Of a DNA stretch of 64,000 nt, positions 1-11,554 are shown in pieces (within the stretch, counting starts at the first letter, position 1; the number at the start of each line of letters is the position of its first letter). The position numbers and the translations under genes are program-made. Source of the DNA: Ailanthus altissimus (taxonomy: Eukaryota > Streptophyta > Magnoliopsida > Sapindales > Simaroubaceae); NCBI GenBank assembly GCA_946807835.1, contig OX327702.1, forward strand, positions 16,058,001 through 16,122,000, read 5' to 3'. The notes under the pieces are model-generated. The model had not been told where the DNA came from. It saw nothing but the letters and a program-made list of their open reading frames with translations, and did no database searches.

Positions 1-1121
1 TTATAAGATGTATATTGGAGGTCCTCATTAAGTCTGTTCAGTAGTCAGTCTTCATTGAATACCCATATGCCTATACGAGGTTCCACTAAGCTCATAGTTT
101 GCTACAATTAACCATAATACCATCTAGATATAGATATACACTAATCTATATATGATAAGGTCTTCACCGACAGACCCGCATTAGTAAAGATAAAACATAA
201 ACATAATATTTGAGAACATACTTGTAAAATGACATTTTCTAGCACCATTTACAAATCCTTGCAACTATATCATTGCTAATATATTCCTAAGTCTTTATCC
301 CATTTCAAATATGGCTCTAACGCTTTAGATTTTACTGACTCTTACAACCTGCTAACTCTTAACATTTATAACCCTCAGTGTTCCTAACTCTAATGATGCA
401 GCTCTACATTTTCTTAAAGATTTGGTCTGTGTTCATAAGACGGGTAATCGTTTTCCCAAAATTAATATTTTCTTTTCAATCAGACCTGTTATTGTGCCTT
501 TTCTCGTGTGGCATATAGTCCTTGAAAGGCTTCCCTTCAATGTAAAATACCTTTTATTACAATCTTTAGATTCTAGAATGTATAGTAGGACTTTAATTGT
601 AGCTTGTATCAAAATGCTTCTAGTAACGATGAATTAACCTATAATTGCTCTTTCAGTTTTCCTTCTCATATAGAATAAAATAAGTCATTTTCTCTAGAAA
701 AATAAGTACTAATCTGTCATTAAATAATAGTTCGATCACTTTAAAGTATGATCGAGAAGAGAACTATAAAAAAGTAAACAAATTTATCATACCAAGCTAA
801 TAAGGCAAGAGTAAGAAAGAGGAATGAATCAGTTGATAGCCTTTATCAAGATATAGGAACTGAGCAATGGACGCTAAACTCAAACAAAAAAGAATGCCAT
901 TAGCATTTTAATTTCCAACTATCTACCTAATTGTAGCACTGATTTAAACTCATGTAGATCAGATCTGAACTCCTTCAAATCATACAACATCTGACACATT
1001 ACAAGTATCTTACCATTTAATATATAATATTAATTGATTTTTTTCTATTGATTATTGTATAAATATTAAATATTTAATATTAATACAATATTGGAATGGC
1101 ACGTGAGCACCATATCCAATA
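1..1121 (-). repeat. Copia LTR (family LTR-A), partial, cut by window edge
   Basis: This is a minus-strand copy of the LTR-A family seen many times in the window. Its high-coordinate end carries the family's first bases, with the landmark CACGTGAGC followed by an LTR start near 1121. The interior matches the minus-strand copies at 11555-12415 and 54937-57357, for example the stretch around 120-160 that mentions TCTAGATATAGATATAC. It is interrupted by an unrelated insertion at 391-933 and runs off the left edge. It could be the 3' LTR of the minus-strand copia relic whose integrase lies at 3655-4503, but the reverse transcriptase expected between them is missing, so this pairing is only an inference. 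Confidence 0.75.
391..933. other. Unassigned 543-bp insertion inside LTR-A
   Basis: Comparison with the other LTR-A copies shows that the host reads AACTC then TAGCACTGAT without this segment. The insert therefore spans about 391-933. It contains a short open frame at 422-637 (71 codons) with no family I recognise, and an imperfect hairpin near 732-754 built on GATCA/TGATC. I see no terminal inverted repeats and no clear target duplication. It may be a small non-autonomous transposon, a Helitron fragment or filler DNA. Confidence 0.5.
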
Positions 1122-1149
1122 TTAACTACATCCTACCTCACAAAAATGA

Positions 1150-3410
1150 CAAAAAGCATTGAGAAAGCCACCTATTGAGTACAAATGGATAAAACAAGAT
1201 GACTGGAAGGCATTTGTAAAACTAAGGTTAAGTAATGAATTTATGGTAAGTGTAATTTATTTTCATTTTCATTTTTAACTTAATGTATAAGTTTAATTTG
1301 TATATTCATGTGTATGCTTTTAAATGGTTTTATGACTTGTTTCTACTATATGTAAAACTTCTTTTAAATGGTTGTATGACTTGATTTTACTATATGTAAT
1401 AATTCTTATTACTTGATTTTTGGATAGTTCTTGTTCATTCATTCATCAAATAACACTCATATGTTCAAAATTCCTGCTTGGATTATGTATAACTAGATGG
1501 CAATAGTAGAATTTATTGGACTTGATTAAGTATTTTGTAAATAACAACTCTGTATTTTTTTATCCTTTGTTAGCTATGTATGTTAATTTACTTCTTTGAG
1601 TCTAGAGAGAATTTTCTATATAGGAAAGGTTTAGCTTTTAATGTTGTTTTTCAAGGAGTAAAGGAAGCATCTCAAATGAAAAGGAAGAGTAACAAGTATG
1701 ATTACATCTTGGGTTAGAAAAGATATGTTGGACTTATTAAAGAGATAGTAAGACCTTCTTTCTATATACCTTTTGTTTTTCTGGTTTAGTAATTGTTATA
1801 GGAAATTAAATTGTATATAATTATTAAATGTAAGAGACTATTTTATCAGACATTCAAATTGATAGGAGCATGACATAGAAGAGAGCAAGAAGGAGAAAGG
1901 ACGAAAGCTACACACAAGAAGTGCTACCTATTGTGACTAAAATTGTAATATTCATTGAAAAGAACGTAATATTCTTTCTATTGTTTTATTTTTACAACTT
2001 ACGAATTACATATGTGCTTGATTGTTATTATAAGATGATCTTAAAAATGAAGCACATAATGGTGAAAAGAAATTTTAAAAAGGTTAATGACATTTTGGCC
2101 TCCTCTATAGGAAGGAATCATACTTTTGGCCATTTTCAAAGGGTAGGAAAGTATATCATCACCAATATATATTTCAATATACCCACTGATCCTCATTTGT
2201 TAGAGATAGAAAAGTTGAAATATAATGAGAAATTATCAATAGTATATGCTAAATTTGAGGATATAGGGGAGAAGATCCAAATAACCGACAAATATTTAGA
2301 GGCAGGCAGTTCCAATAAGGTATCATTTGCCAAGAAGTTGGAATTAGACACTGAATTGAGAAATGAAAATGTATCTAGTGTAAGTGAATTAACCAACTAA
2401 AACTGGCAATTCAAGGAATATTTCCATTACATTGTTATTGACTTACTAACTTATTATTTTTAGGTTGATGAAAAGAAAACAAAGCTTAGGAAAATACCAA
2501 AAAGACACTCAAGAAAAGTGCCAAGAAGACACCCAATAAGCTGTCCCCTCCTAATGAATGGTAAATTTATAACATGGTGTACTCATGCTGGATGTAAATG
2601 ATGAGAGTTTTTAGTTATGTTTATTTCAGTATGCATTTATATATAGTTTGCTTTTACATATGTTCATTTTTGTTTTATTTCAGCAATGTCCTATTACTAA
2701 TGTCTGTATTCACATAGCATAAAAGCAATTCACATGTAATTAATATAATGATGTATTGTGTACCAGGTTGTGCTAAATAAAATTAAAATATGGTTTGCAT
2801 GTGGGGTTTTTGTTATAGCTAGTTTGTATTCTTCAATAGGTTGCTAATACTCCTAAGAGGAAAAAATATGCTACTCCTTAACAAGGGTTTAGAAGGAATA
2901 CTCGACAAGAAGCCAAATATAAATTTTCAGATACCCGTAGCTTATGATTTTTAAAATTTTAGTTGGTAAATATCTTTCTGTTAAGGAAATAGAAGTGAAA
3001 TATAAGTATGGAATTTTTGGAAGAGAGTACTCATCTTGGTTACAGAAACAAGACCGTGAGTACATCATATACTTAACATATTTGAGAATAACTTGTATAC
3101 AAATGTAATATGAGTATTGTTATTTTTTATTTCTATGTTTGTTTTCTTTTCATTTGATGTAGCAATAACAATGTAACTGATTTTAAATGTTTACCTAGTA
3201 CATTATATGTAAAGATGAAGGAGTTAAAATTAATAAATAAATTTGGATTAGTCTATTCATTTTTAGTCTTTCTAGTAGGAAAGTCTTCAACAAGGACAAT
3301 TATCAATGATCGTTCACATTATGTGGCTAACCGCATTAAAGGCACAACACACAATCAGCAAAATGAATGCATATACCACTGCAATGATACATTAAAATTA
3401 ATTGATTAGT
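1150..3410 (+). pseudogene. CACTA (En/Spm) Transposase_24-type relic
   Basis: Fragments of a plant En/Spm-associated transposase domain can be read in order on the + strand, separated by intron-like or decayed stretches. At about 1160-1247 a segment reads DDWKAFVKLRLSNEF. At about 1598-1750 a segment contains KRKSNKYDY then KRYVGL. At about 1845-1950 comes an IDRS...KRARRRKDESY block. At 2041-2400 an open frame contains ILASSIGRNHTFGHFQRVGK, equivalent to the conserved 'alGTPEHpGRVRG' box of this domain. In-frame stops interrupt the first blocks, for example in SMT*KRARR. Further downstream, 2950-3060 and 3215-3409 stay partly open and may derive from the C-terminal part of the same element. 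No CACTA terminal repeats were found, so element borders are unknown. Identification as a Transposase_24-like domain is from remembered family pattern. Confidence 0.6.
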
Positions 3411-3654
3411 AATTGTAAGTTTAAGAAAATTATTAATATTTTACTTTGCAAAATATATAATATAACACTACAAATCACTTATTTAAGATGGTATGCAAAT
3501 TGGAACATATTTGATCTCTAATAGTATCCATATAGTAAATAGTTTTATTGGACACGTCAATTACCACAAGAACCCAATCGAAACTATATCCATTAAAAAT
3601 TAAAAACAATTATAAATTAATAAATCTCAATAAAATATAAATTGCATTATGTAA
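3411..3654. other. AT-rich non-coding spacer
   Basis: This is very AT-rich sequence between the CACTA relic and the end of copia integrase homology at about 3655. I see no coding potential, tandem repeat or terminal repeat in it. Confidence 0.5.
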
Positions 3655-4503
3655 AAGAGTCATACTTGGGAAGGGTCAAGAAACAAACACATTGCGCTCC
3701 TCAAGATCATAGAATTGGTATCCCATTGAATTCTTAGGATATCCAATGAACTAATACTTGTACCCCTTAGGTGCAGGTTTATCCTATTGCGTAACTTTTA
3801 CATAAATAAGGCAGCCCCAAATCTTAAAATATTTAAGACTTGGTTTCTTTCCATTAAACATCTCATGTGGAGTGATTAGAATAGCTTTAGATAGAAATCT
3901 ATTCAATATATGAGCAGCAGTTTCTAGAACATATTTTAAAGATATTCAGGTAGATCGGCGAAGCTCATCATTGATCGAACTATATCCAATAAAGTTCGAT
4001 TCCTCTTTTCTGACACACCATTATGTTACAGAGTACCTAGAGGATTATACTGAGTCAGAATTCCATTCTCCTTTAAATAATCAGAGAATTCACTGCTCAT
4101 GTACTCACTGCCTCGATCTGATCGAAGGCAATTTGACAAACATTCCAGTTTGTTTATCTACTTCATGTCTAAACTCTTTGAACTTTTCAAAGGTTTCTGA
4201 CTTATGTTTCATAAGAAACACATACCCGTATTGTGAAAAATCATTGATAAAGGTAATAAAATATCGAAATCCACCTATTGCAATGTGATTCATTAGACCA
4301 CATGCATCACTATATACTAGTTCCAATAAATCAGTGGCACAATGTCCAACACCAGTGAATGAAGATTTAGTCATTTTCCCTTGAATACAAGATTCATAAA
4401 CTAGGTAAGATTCTATGGTCAGATCAGATATTTGATCCTCCTTAACTAGACGGGTTAGGCATCTCACGCCTATATGACCCAATCTCATATGCCATAATTC
4501 CAT
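3655..4503 (-). pseudogene. Copia integrase relic (element A1)
   Basis: Read on the minus strand, this begins with the GAG-pre-integrase zinc-binding region (LWHMRLGHIG, then CIQGKMTKSSF). It continues into the integrase core, with LVYSDACG supplying the first catalytic Asp and FINDFSQYG the second region. After a frame change near 4105 it reads RSDRGSEYMSSEF, containing the catalytic Glu, and NPLGTL*HNGVSEKRNRTLLD, where the usual Gln codon before HNG has become a stop. The C-terminal part, ending in a GYQFYDLEERNVFVSRP-like stretch, stops at about 3655. No reverse transcriptase or RNase H follows. With at least one frameshift and one nonsense change it cannot be functional. Confidence 0.85.
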
Positions 4504-4519
4504 ATTATTTAAAGCTTTT

Positions 4520-4959
4520 GCACTATTACTAGTGCTACCCTATACATTCATGACATTTCTCGTTGTATCCAAAATATAATGCCCATTAATTAACTGACAC
4601 TCAGCTAATAAAACATCAAACATATCATATAAATATAAAGAGTGGTTCTTAATATACATATGATACCCTTCACTGTCAAGTATAGGAAGAGAGATAATCT
4701 ATCTGATCATAGTAGGCACAAAATAATAGTTATGAAGTACAACAGTTTTATTACAAGGGAGAATCAAATCATAATGTCCTACAACTTTGACTCGTAGGAG
4801 ATCACTATTTACTACTCGAAGCTACACTTCTCCCGGCTGAAGTAGTCTAACTTCCTTCAAACCCTACAACATATTGCAGATGTGAGAAGAACTTGCAGTA
4901 TCTAATACCTAGCCAATACTAGCATCAAATACTAAAAAAATGTCAATAATGGGAAAGAT
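4520..4959 (-). pseudogene. Copia protease / pre-integrase linker relic (element A1)
   Basis: On the minus strand this joins the gag relic above it to the integrase below it. It contains LDTASSSHICNML, the copia aspartic protease active-site region. The usual catalytic D-S/T-G reads D-T-A, so the motif glycine is lost. Downstream come GLKEVRLLQPGEV and a NYYFVPTMIR*IISLP stretch, typical of the segment between protease and integrase in copia polyproteins. Several in-frame stops are present. It is part of the same decayed polyprotein as its two neighbours. Confidence 0.75.
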
Positions 4960-5587
4960 AATACCTTAGAGAGTCTTCTTCATAATGGCAAGGTAGTTGC
5001 GTTTCCAATGCCTATCCTCACCGCAATGAAAGCATTTCCCTTTCGGTTTCAGTTTTGGTTTCTCCAGTGGCTTGGATATTTGTCGCTGTTGGGGAGCCAT
5101 CTTAGGTGTCTGCCTCACCTTCCTTTTCTTCTTCCCTTTAGACTTCCCAGAAGCCCTCGGGGTTGAAGATGAAGCACTTTGGATAAGGAGGGCCGAGCCT
5201 CCTTTATGCATATCTTCATCCGTTGTCTTCAAAATGTTATGAAGATCAGCATAAGTTAGGGTCAATCCTTGCATATTAAAGTTCATGATAAACTGTGCAT
5301 ATGACCCAGGTAGTGACTGGAGAATCAAATTGTTCCATAGGTTATTGTTCAGAGAGATGTCCATAGACCCAAGCCTCTTGATTAATCATATCATCTTGAG
5401 AGCATAAGGACTCACTAAACTGCCCTCAAGAAGCCTTGCTTGAAATAGTTCTTTGGCAACCCTACAGTTCTCAACTTGGGGTCGATCATCAAAGAGTTCC
5501 TGAGATGGAGCATAATACTGCTGGCACTGTCGATGCGGATATGCTCCCTCTGCAGCTCAGTGGACATGAAGGCAAGGATGTAGGATT
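4960..5587 (-). pseudogene. Copia gag, C-terminal part with zinc knuckle (element A1)
   Basis: The minus strand reads SYILAFMSTELQREH at the upper end, then after a frame change NNLWNNLILQSLPGSYAQF, a copia gag (UBN2-type) signature. A basic linker full of Lys follows, then the nucleocapsid knuckle CFHCGEDRHWKRNY. The knuckle fits C-x2-C-x4-H-x4-C except that the last Cys is Tyr. The N-terminal half of the same gag lies at 7953-8169. The two halves are separated by the solo LTR at 5588-7947, and joining them across the insertion restores the expected order of gag blocks. Stops and frame changes show it is dead. Confidence 0.85.
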
Positions 5588-7947
5588 TGTTGAGATTTGT
5601 GCTCACGTGCCATCCCATTATTGTATGAATATTTTATTTTATAATATTTATCCAGTTTATTATTTATTAAATCACTGATTACTATTATTAAATGGATCAA
5701 TGCTTATGACGCTATACACATTATATGATCTGAAGGAATTCAAATTTGGTCTAAAGAAATTTATATCAATGTCAAGAGTTAGCATCGTTGAAAATTATAA
5801 ATGCTAAAGAGCTAGCATGTTATATTAATCAGTGAAGTCTAAGTGTTAGAATCTTGTCTGTGACGATACAAAGACCTGAGAATACATTAGTAATAACATA
5901 GTTGCAAGAGTTGCAATAGGGGCTAAGAAATGTTATTATGAAAGTCTATTCTTAAATTATATATTCCTGGTCTTAATTCACTGATGCAGGTCTGACGGTG
6001 GAATCCTTTTTCATAGACCAATGTATACTATACATAGATTGTCTATATGATTATTCTTACCTGACCATGGGCTTACTGGAAGTTTGTATAGCATACAGGT
6101 GTTCAGTGAGGATTGAATACTGAACAGAATCATCGAGGACCCCACTAGACATCCCATGAAGCCGTCAATTGAAGGGCCTCTCGAGTTAAGTAGTATACGT
6201 GGTCCTTTGACCTGAGTACCATGGTGGACTTATAAGTGATCCTTCATACTTTGGTTTCACACATGTCACAGACCTTTTATGGTGTGACCGCTAAGTGTCA
6301 CTAGGTATGGTCCGATGCTTATGGAGTCCGTTGTGTACAGATATGGAATCCATCAGTTTACATGGATGAGTTATAAATATCCAGATCCTTAAAGACTGTA
6401 TCTTAAAAAGTCTTATGGCCATAAGCAATGAACCCAGGAAAAAATTTTCCTATAGGGTTAAACAATATTATAAAAGTGTTTGCATATATTGTTTATTATG
6501 ATACGTGTCTAGAGATAAGTTTACGGACAAGCACATAGGGATTTGACGGTAGTGATCTATATCTTTGCTCTTTCAGGATATAATTAGCGGAAGGATTATA
6601 CGTATACGCTGTGACCTCAACTTGTATGGTCTACTGCATTAATTTGTAATATTCGTAACGTGTGTGTAGGGCATTGATCTCAGACTCACAAAATAGTTCT
6701 ATTTGACAAATCAGGAGTAGACCTAGAGAGTCCTGCAATATGAAGTATACTCGTTGTGCACCAGGGCAGCGTAACAGATTAAATACCTTGATCCAGAAAA
6801 TTCCAACAGATCGGACATTTACTTCGATTTCCCTCTGGTCGTGCATATGTCAAGACTTAAGAGTTAAGCACATCAATTAGTTAACAATTAGTTATAACCA
6901 ATGGGATGTTGACACATGACACATGTGGGCCAATTATTATTTGATTTGGAAATAGCCAAAATGACCTTATTTGTTGGACAAATAATATTATTATTTTATT
7001 CATTAAAATGTTTATTAAATAAAATAATAATAATAATATATAATATTATTATTATTTAAATTGAAATCAAACAATTAATATTTTATTTAAATTGGCATGT
7101 GTTTCTACCATGATTTAATATGATTAAATTATTTGTTTAATATTAATTAAATGATAAGATAAGTATAATTGGCAATATTTGTTAATGGTAGGCCTTAAGA
7201 TGTTTCTTAATGATGAGAAAGTGTTTTCTCACTTAGCCTGAATTAAGGCTGAGTTCATTTAAATGATATTCTATTTTGTTTTATTTTAATTTGGTTTTTT
7301 GTCAATAATAATAAACAAAAACTAATGGCAAACATAATGGATGCCATTAGGTGAGAAAATGAAAGATAATAATAAACAAAACACTAATGGCAAACATAAT
7401 GGTTACCATTAGGTGAGAAAATGAAAGATAATAATAAACAATTAAAAGAGTAATTAGTTACTCAATTAATCATCATAATTTCGTGCAAGGGGTTATGGGA
7501 TGAGTAAGAGAAATAAATTTTGCTAAGTGTTGAAAAAATTCTCTAAAGTGTTGAGAGAACAAAAACTTAACTCTTCTATTTTTTCTTCCATTTTGGTCAC
7601 CTATATAACAAGGTAGAAGCAAAAATTCAAGAGTTAAATCATTTCCTAGAAAAGCTATTATTCTAGCTTCCTCAAGCTCACCTTGTTGAGGAACTAGAAT
7701 TATGAATGGGTTGCTTCAAAGGCGGGTACTCCGGTTCGACCAAATACCGAAGGCTTGACAAGGTACTATTACTCAATCTTGATGTACTTTACATTTATGA
7801 GATGACATGTAATGATTACTTGTGTTTTTCATTCAGTAATTTGTATTCCGCTCATCCGCTGCGAATGTATGTATGTGATACGTATGCTATATTTGAATGA
7901 TAGACACAAACTCACATGCATACACCATAGGTTTAAAATCACTCACA
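5588..7947 (+). mobile_element. Solo LTR-A inserted in copia gag
   Basis: A 2,360-bp element begins TGTTGAGATT and ends CACTCACA, i.e. TG...CA. It is flanked by the 5-bp direct repeat GGATT (5583-5587) and TGATT (7948-7952), one mismatch. It lies in the gag gene of a minus-strand copia relic, and gag homology resumes exactly on each side. No internal region or second LTR is attached, so it is a solo LTR left by LTR-LTR recombination. A TATA-like CTATATAAC lies at about 7601-7609. A 62-bp tandem duplication is present around 7321-7436. Open frames inside it, for example 7706-7900, are chance frames. Confidence 0.85.
7321..7436 (+). repeat. 62-bp tandem duplication within solo LTR-A
   Basis: Two nearly identical copies start with ACTAATGGCAAACATAATGG at 7321 and 7383, a period of 62 bp. 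Each copy ends in GTGAGAAAATGAAAGATAAT. A shorter third trace follows. It is local slippage or duplication in the U3 part of the LTR. Confidence 0.8.
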
Positions 7948-7952
7948 TGATT

Positions 7953-8169
7953 TAGCTTTTAAATCATCATCCAACCATTTCTAATATGTCACATTTTCTT
8001 CTTGGGTGGCATCCTCAAAAATACTTCTAGACATCTTCTGATCAATAATATATCCTAGTCTTTTTTAATCTAGAGCAATTCTGAGATTCATGTACCAATC
8101 AGAGAAATTCTCGGCACCTTTGAGTTGGTGTGCATCCAGTATGCACACCAAGAGATTTAAAGATGACAT
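7953..8169 (-). pseudogene. Copia gag, N-terminal part (element A1)
   Basis: On the minus strand an ATG at 8169 opens MSSLNLLVCILDAHQL, followed by FSDWYMNLRIALD and, after a stop, KRLGYIIDQKM. This is the conserved start of copia gag proteins. It ends at DDDLKAKS, where the solo LTR interrupts it; the continuation SYILAFMSTELQREH is found at 5587 and below. Two in-frame stops occur, one in place of a residue after ALD and one before KWLDDD. The same gag start is recognisable, more decayed, on the + strand at 39057. Confidence 0.8.
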
Positions 8170-8394
8170 CCTAGCTTACACAAGTCAAATAAAATAATAT
8201 TATGAAATGAAAGCAAAAAATATTATTAAATCACTAATAATGCATTTTCAATCATGGGTATAACATTTATATATTTTTTAATTTAAAATATCCTCCCACT
8301 GTTTTACATAATCCCTATAATCTCTTAAAATAGGATAACGATAGTTTAAACTATACAGCAGGAAGTGGACCCCATTGGCATTTTACTCAGGCTG

Positions 8395-8680
8395 CACACT
8401 GTAGAGATCTAGGCATTTGTAAACCCAATAGGTGGACAACTCTTGTCAATTGCATCTCATGCAACTCTTACTCTTGATCCTAAATACACCTTATCTGTAC
8501 ACTATAGCAATCAGGGTAAGTGTATTTCAGATTAACTTGTCAATTATTAAATTTATGCTACCGGTACTGCCCGCACACTGTAGTGATCTAAGATAATACT
8601 TTCACATATATTTTCCTTATCTCATGTTTAACCGGTATAGTCTAATCATACCAACCAAATCTCTCACACTGTAGCGATCT
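8395..8680 (-). promoter_or_regulatory. Four spaced copies of a GATCGCTACAGTGTG-like motif in copia leader
   Basis: In the untranslated leader between LTR and gag start, a 16-bp motif (minus-strand consensus AGATCGCTACAGTGTG) occurs four times: at 8395-8410, about 8497-8513, 8574-8589 and 8665-8680. The gaps between starts are about 102, 77 and 91 bp. The same four-motif set, with matching spacing, occurs on the + strand at 38539-38828 in another copia relic. Function is unknown. Candidates are RNA packaging, dimerisation or protein-binding sites. Confidence 0.6.
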
Positions 8681-8699
8681 TGGGAAAGACCGATATAAT

Positions 8700-9014
8700 A
8701 TAACTAACACCGTATTGATAAGACGGATCAACAATAAAATACTATCTCATAATATAATATTGTTCAATCTGATTAAGAGAGATTGTTTTTAGTAACACAA
8801 AGACTTAATTCTCATCTCATGAGGAGGTAATTCTCAATCAAATATTAATTTCTGTATAAGCACAACTGACCCCCGCTAGTAGGACTCCTATTGTGTTTAC
8901 CAACACAAAAACATAATCCTAGTTTATAATACAACCTAATAAATCTTATCATTGTATCTTATAAACCCCCACATGATTAAAATAATGCTTTAAAAAATTT
9001 AAAACATAGTTAGA
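8700..9014. other. Copia leader, non-coding
   Basis: This is the remaining leader of element A1 between the four-motif set and the GC-rich box. It contains GATCCGTCTTATCAATACGG (minus strand), which recurs at about 38493 in the plus-strand copia relic. No open frame of note is present. Confidence 0.5.
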
Positions 9015-9340
9015 GTGAGTGTCATCGACACTGTGTTGCTGGTTCACTGTATGGCAGCACCAGGGGGCATAGCTCCTAGCATCACAGCGCCTAGCTTTTG
9101 GTACTGCAGCGCTCAACATCCAGTGTTGCAGAGCTGGAGGTCACACCTCCAACACTGCAGCGACCTATGCATGGTGCTGCAGCGCTTAGCACCTAGTGTT
9201 GTGGCATGAAATTCAAAATCGGTACTGAAGCGCCCAGCACCTAGTGCTGGGGTGCTCAGCACCTGGCGCTGCAGCGCCAGGGTTTGGAGGCCCTAGCATC
9301 GTGACGCCAGCTACCCAGCATTAGGGCGCTGGAACAAATA
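9015..9340 (-). repeat. GC-rich box of CAGCGCC/GCGCTG units in copia leader
   Basis: This stretch of about 325 bp is far richer in GC than its surroundings. It is built from degenerate units such as GGCGCTGCAGCGCC (about 9266-9280), AGCACCTAGTGCTGG and GCTGCAGCGCTTAGCACC. Many units are near-palindromic. It lies between LTR homology and the leader, where a related box also lies in the plus-strand copia at 36770-36960. The open frame at 9015-9209 is a by-product of the GC-rich repeats and is not a gene. Confidence 0.65.
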
Positions 9341-11554
9341 TTTCCAAATACATATATGCACAGCAGATGAGCGGAATACTAATTTACTAATAATAAATAC
9401 AAATATGTTTTACATGTTATCTTATAAATGTAAACTACATAAAGATTAAGAATTTATTACCTTGACAAGCCTTTGGTTTTTTGTCGAACTAGAGTACCCG
9501 CCTTGAAGCAACTCGTTCACAATTCTAGTTCCTCAGCATAATGAGCTTGAGAAAGCTAGAATAGCAGCTTTTTTAGCAAAGAATTCAACCCTTGAATCCT
9601 TGTTTCTACCTTGTTATATAGGTGCCCAAAATTGGAAGGAAAATGGAAGAAGTGTATTTTGTTCTCTCAACACTTTTCTCTCCAAAATGCCTTAACCGTA
9701 TCTTACAACTTCAAATGACCTACCAATTGCTCTTAATAAGTTGTTTTTGTTTTTCCTTCTCAATGGACAATACTTGTCCCATTTTAATTGGATAATTGCC
9801 TCTATTATCTTGGTCAATATTTGCCATTAGTATTTTATTTATTATTATTTACAATAAAAAAAATGAAAACAAAACAAAATAAAAAATCATTTAAATGAAC
9901 TTGGCCTAAATCTAAGCCAAATGAAAAACACTTTCTCATTAGCAAGAAATATGTTAAGGCCAACCATTTACAAGTGCCACCCATTTACACTTATTATATT
10001 ATTTAATTAGTATTAAACAAATAATTTAATCATATTAAATAATGGTAGAAACACATGCCAATTTAAATAAAAAATGAATAGTTTGATTTTAATTTAAATA
10101 ATAATATCATATATTATTATTATTATTATTATTTTATTCAATAAACATTTTAATGAATAAAATAATGATATTATTTGTCCAACAATTAAGGTCATTTGGT
10201 AATTTTCAAGTCAAACAATAATTGGCCCACAATATACCATGTGTCAATATCTCATTGATCAATAACTAATTGTTAAATAATTGATGTACTTAACTCTTAA
10301 GTCTTGACATATGCACGATCGGAGGGAGATCAAAGTAAATGTCCGGTCTACTGGAATTTTTTAGATCTAACTATTCAATCCGGTACGCTGCCCTAGTGCA
10401 AAATGAGTACACTTTATATTGCGGGACTCTCTAGGTCCACTCCCGATTTGTCAAACAGAACTATTTTGTGAGTCCGAGATCGATGCCCCACGCACACGTC
10501 ATGGATATTACAAATAACTGCAATAGACTATACAAGTTGATGTCATAGCGTATACGTATAATCCTTCCGCTAATAATATCCTAGAAGAGCGGGGATATAA
10601 ATCACTACTGTCAAATTTCTATGTACCCATCCATGAACTTATCTCCATACACGTATCTTGATAAACAATATATGCAAACAATTTTGTAATATTATTTAAC
10701 CCAGTGGAAACTTCTTTCTTGGGTTTGTTGCTTATTGTCATAAGACTTTCTAAGATATAGTCTTTGAGCATTTGGATATGTAATTCATCTATATAAGCTG
10801 ACGGATCCCATATCTGTACACACCACTCCATAAGTATCGAACCATACCTAGCGGTCACACCGTGAAAGGTCTATGACATGCGTGGAACCAAAGTATGATG
10901 GATCACTTACAAGCCTACCGTCGTACTCAGATCAAAGGACCACGTATACTACTCAACTCGAGAGGACCTTTTATTGACGGCTTCATGGGATGTTTATTGA
11001 GGTTCTTGCTGAGTCTATTTAGTATTCAGTCCTTACTGCACCTGTATGCTATACGAACTTTCAGTAAGTCTTTAGTCAGCTAATAACAATAATTTAGACC
11101 ATCTAAGTATAGTATACACTGATCTATGTAAAATAATTTCACCGATAGACCTGCATCAGTGAATTAAGAGCAAGAACATATAATTTGAGAATAGGCTTAC
11201 ATAATAACATTTCTTAGCACCTATTTTAACTCTTACAACTATGTTATTACTAATGTATTCTTAGGTCTTTGTATCGTTACAGACAAGTTTCTAACTTTTA
11301 GACTTTATTGATTATTATAACATGCTAACTCTTTAGCATTTATAGTTTTTTCAGTGATGTTAACTCTTAGCATTGATCTAAACTTCTTTAGACTAAATCT
11401 GAACTCCTTTAGATTATATAATATTTGTAGCGTCACAAGCATTGAACCATTTAATAATTGTAATTAGCGATTTAATAAGTAATGTACTGTATAAATATTA
11501 TAAAATAAAATATTCATACAACAATGGGATGGCACGTGAGTACTAATCCTAACA
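9341..11554 (-). mobile_element. 5' LTR-A of minus-strand copia relic A1
   Basis: On the minus strand the LTR starts TGTTAGGATTAGTAC at 11554 and continues with the family landmark CACGTGCCATCCC. It can be followed down to about 9341, where homology to the solo LTR at 5588-7947 is lost in the GC-rich box. Its last tens of bases and the primer-binding site are not recognisable. It is in inverted orientation to that solo LTR and similar throughout. Downstream on the minus strand come leader, gag, protease and integrase, so it is taken as the 5' LTR of that element. The frames at 10619-10858, 10895-11083 and 11464-11661 are chance ORFs. Confidence 0.75.
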
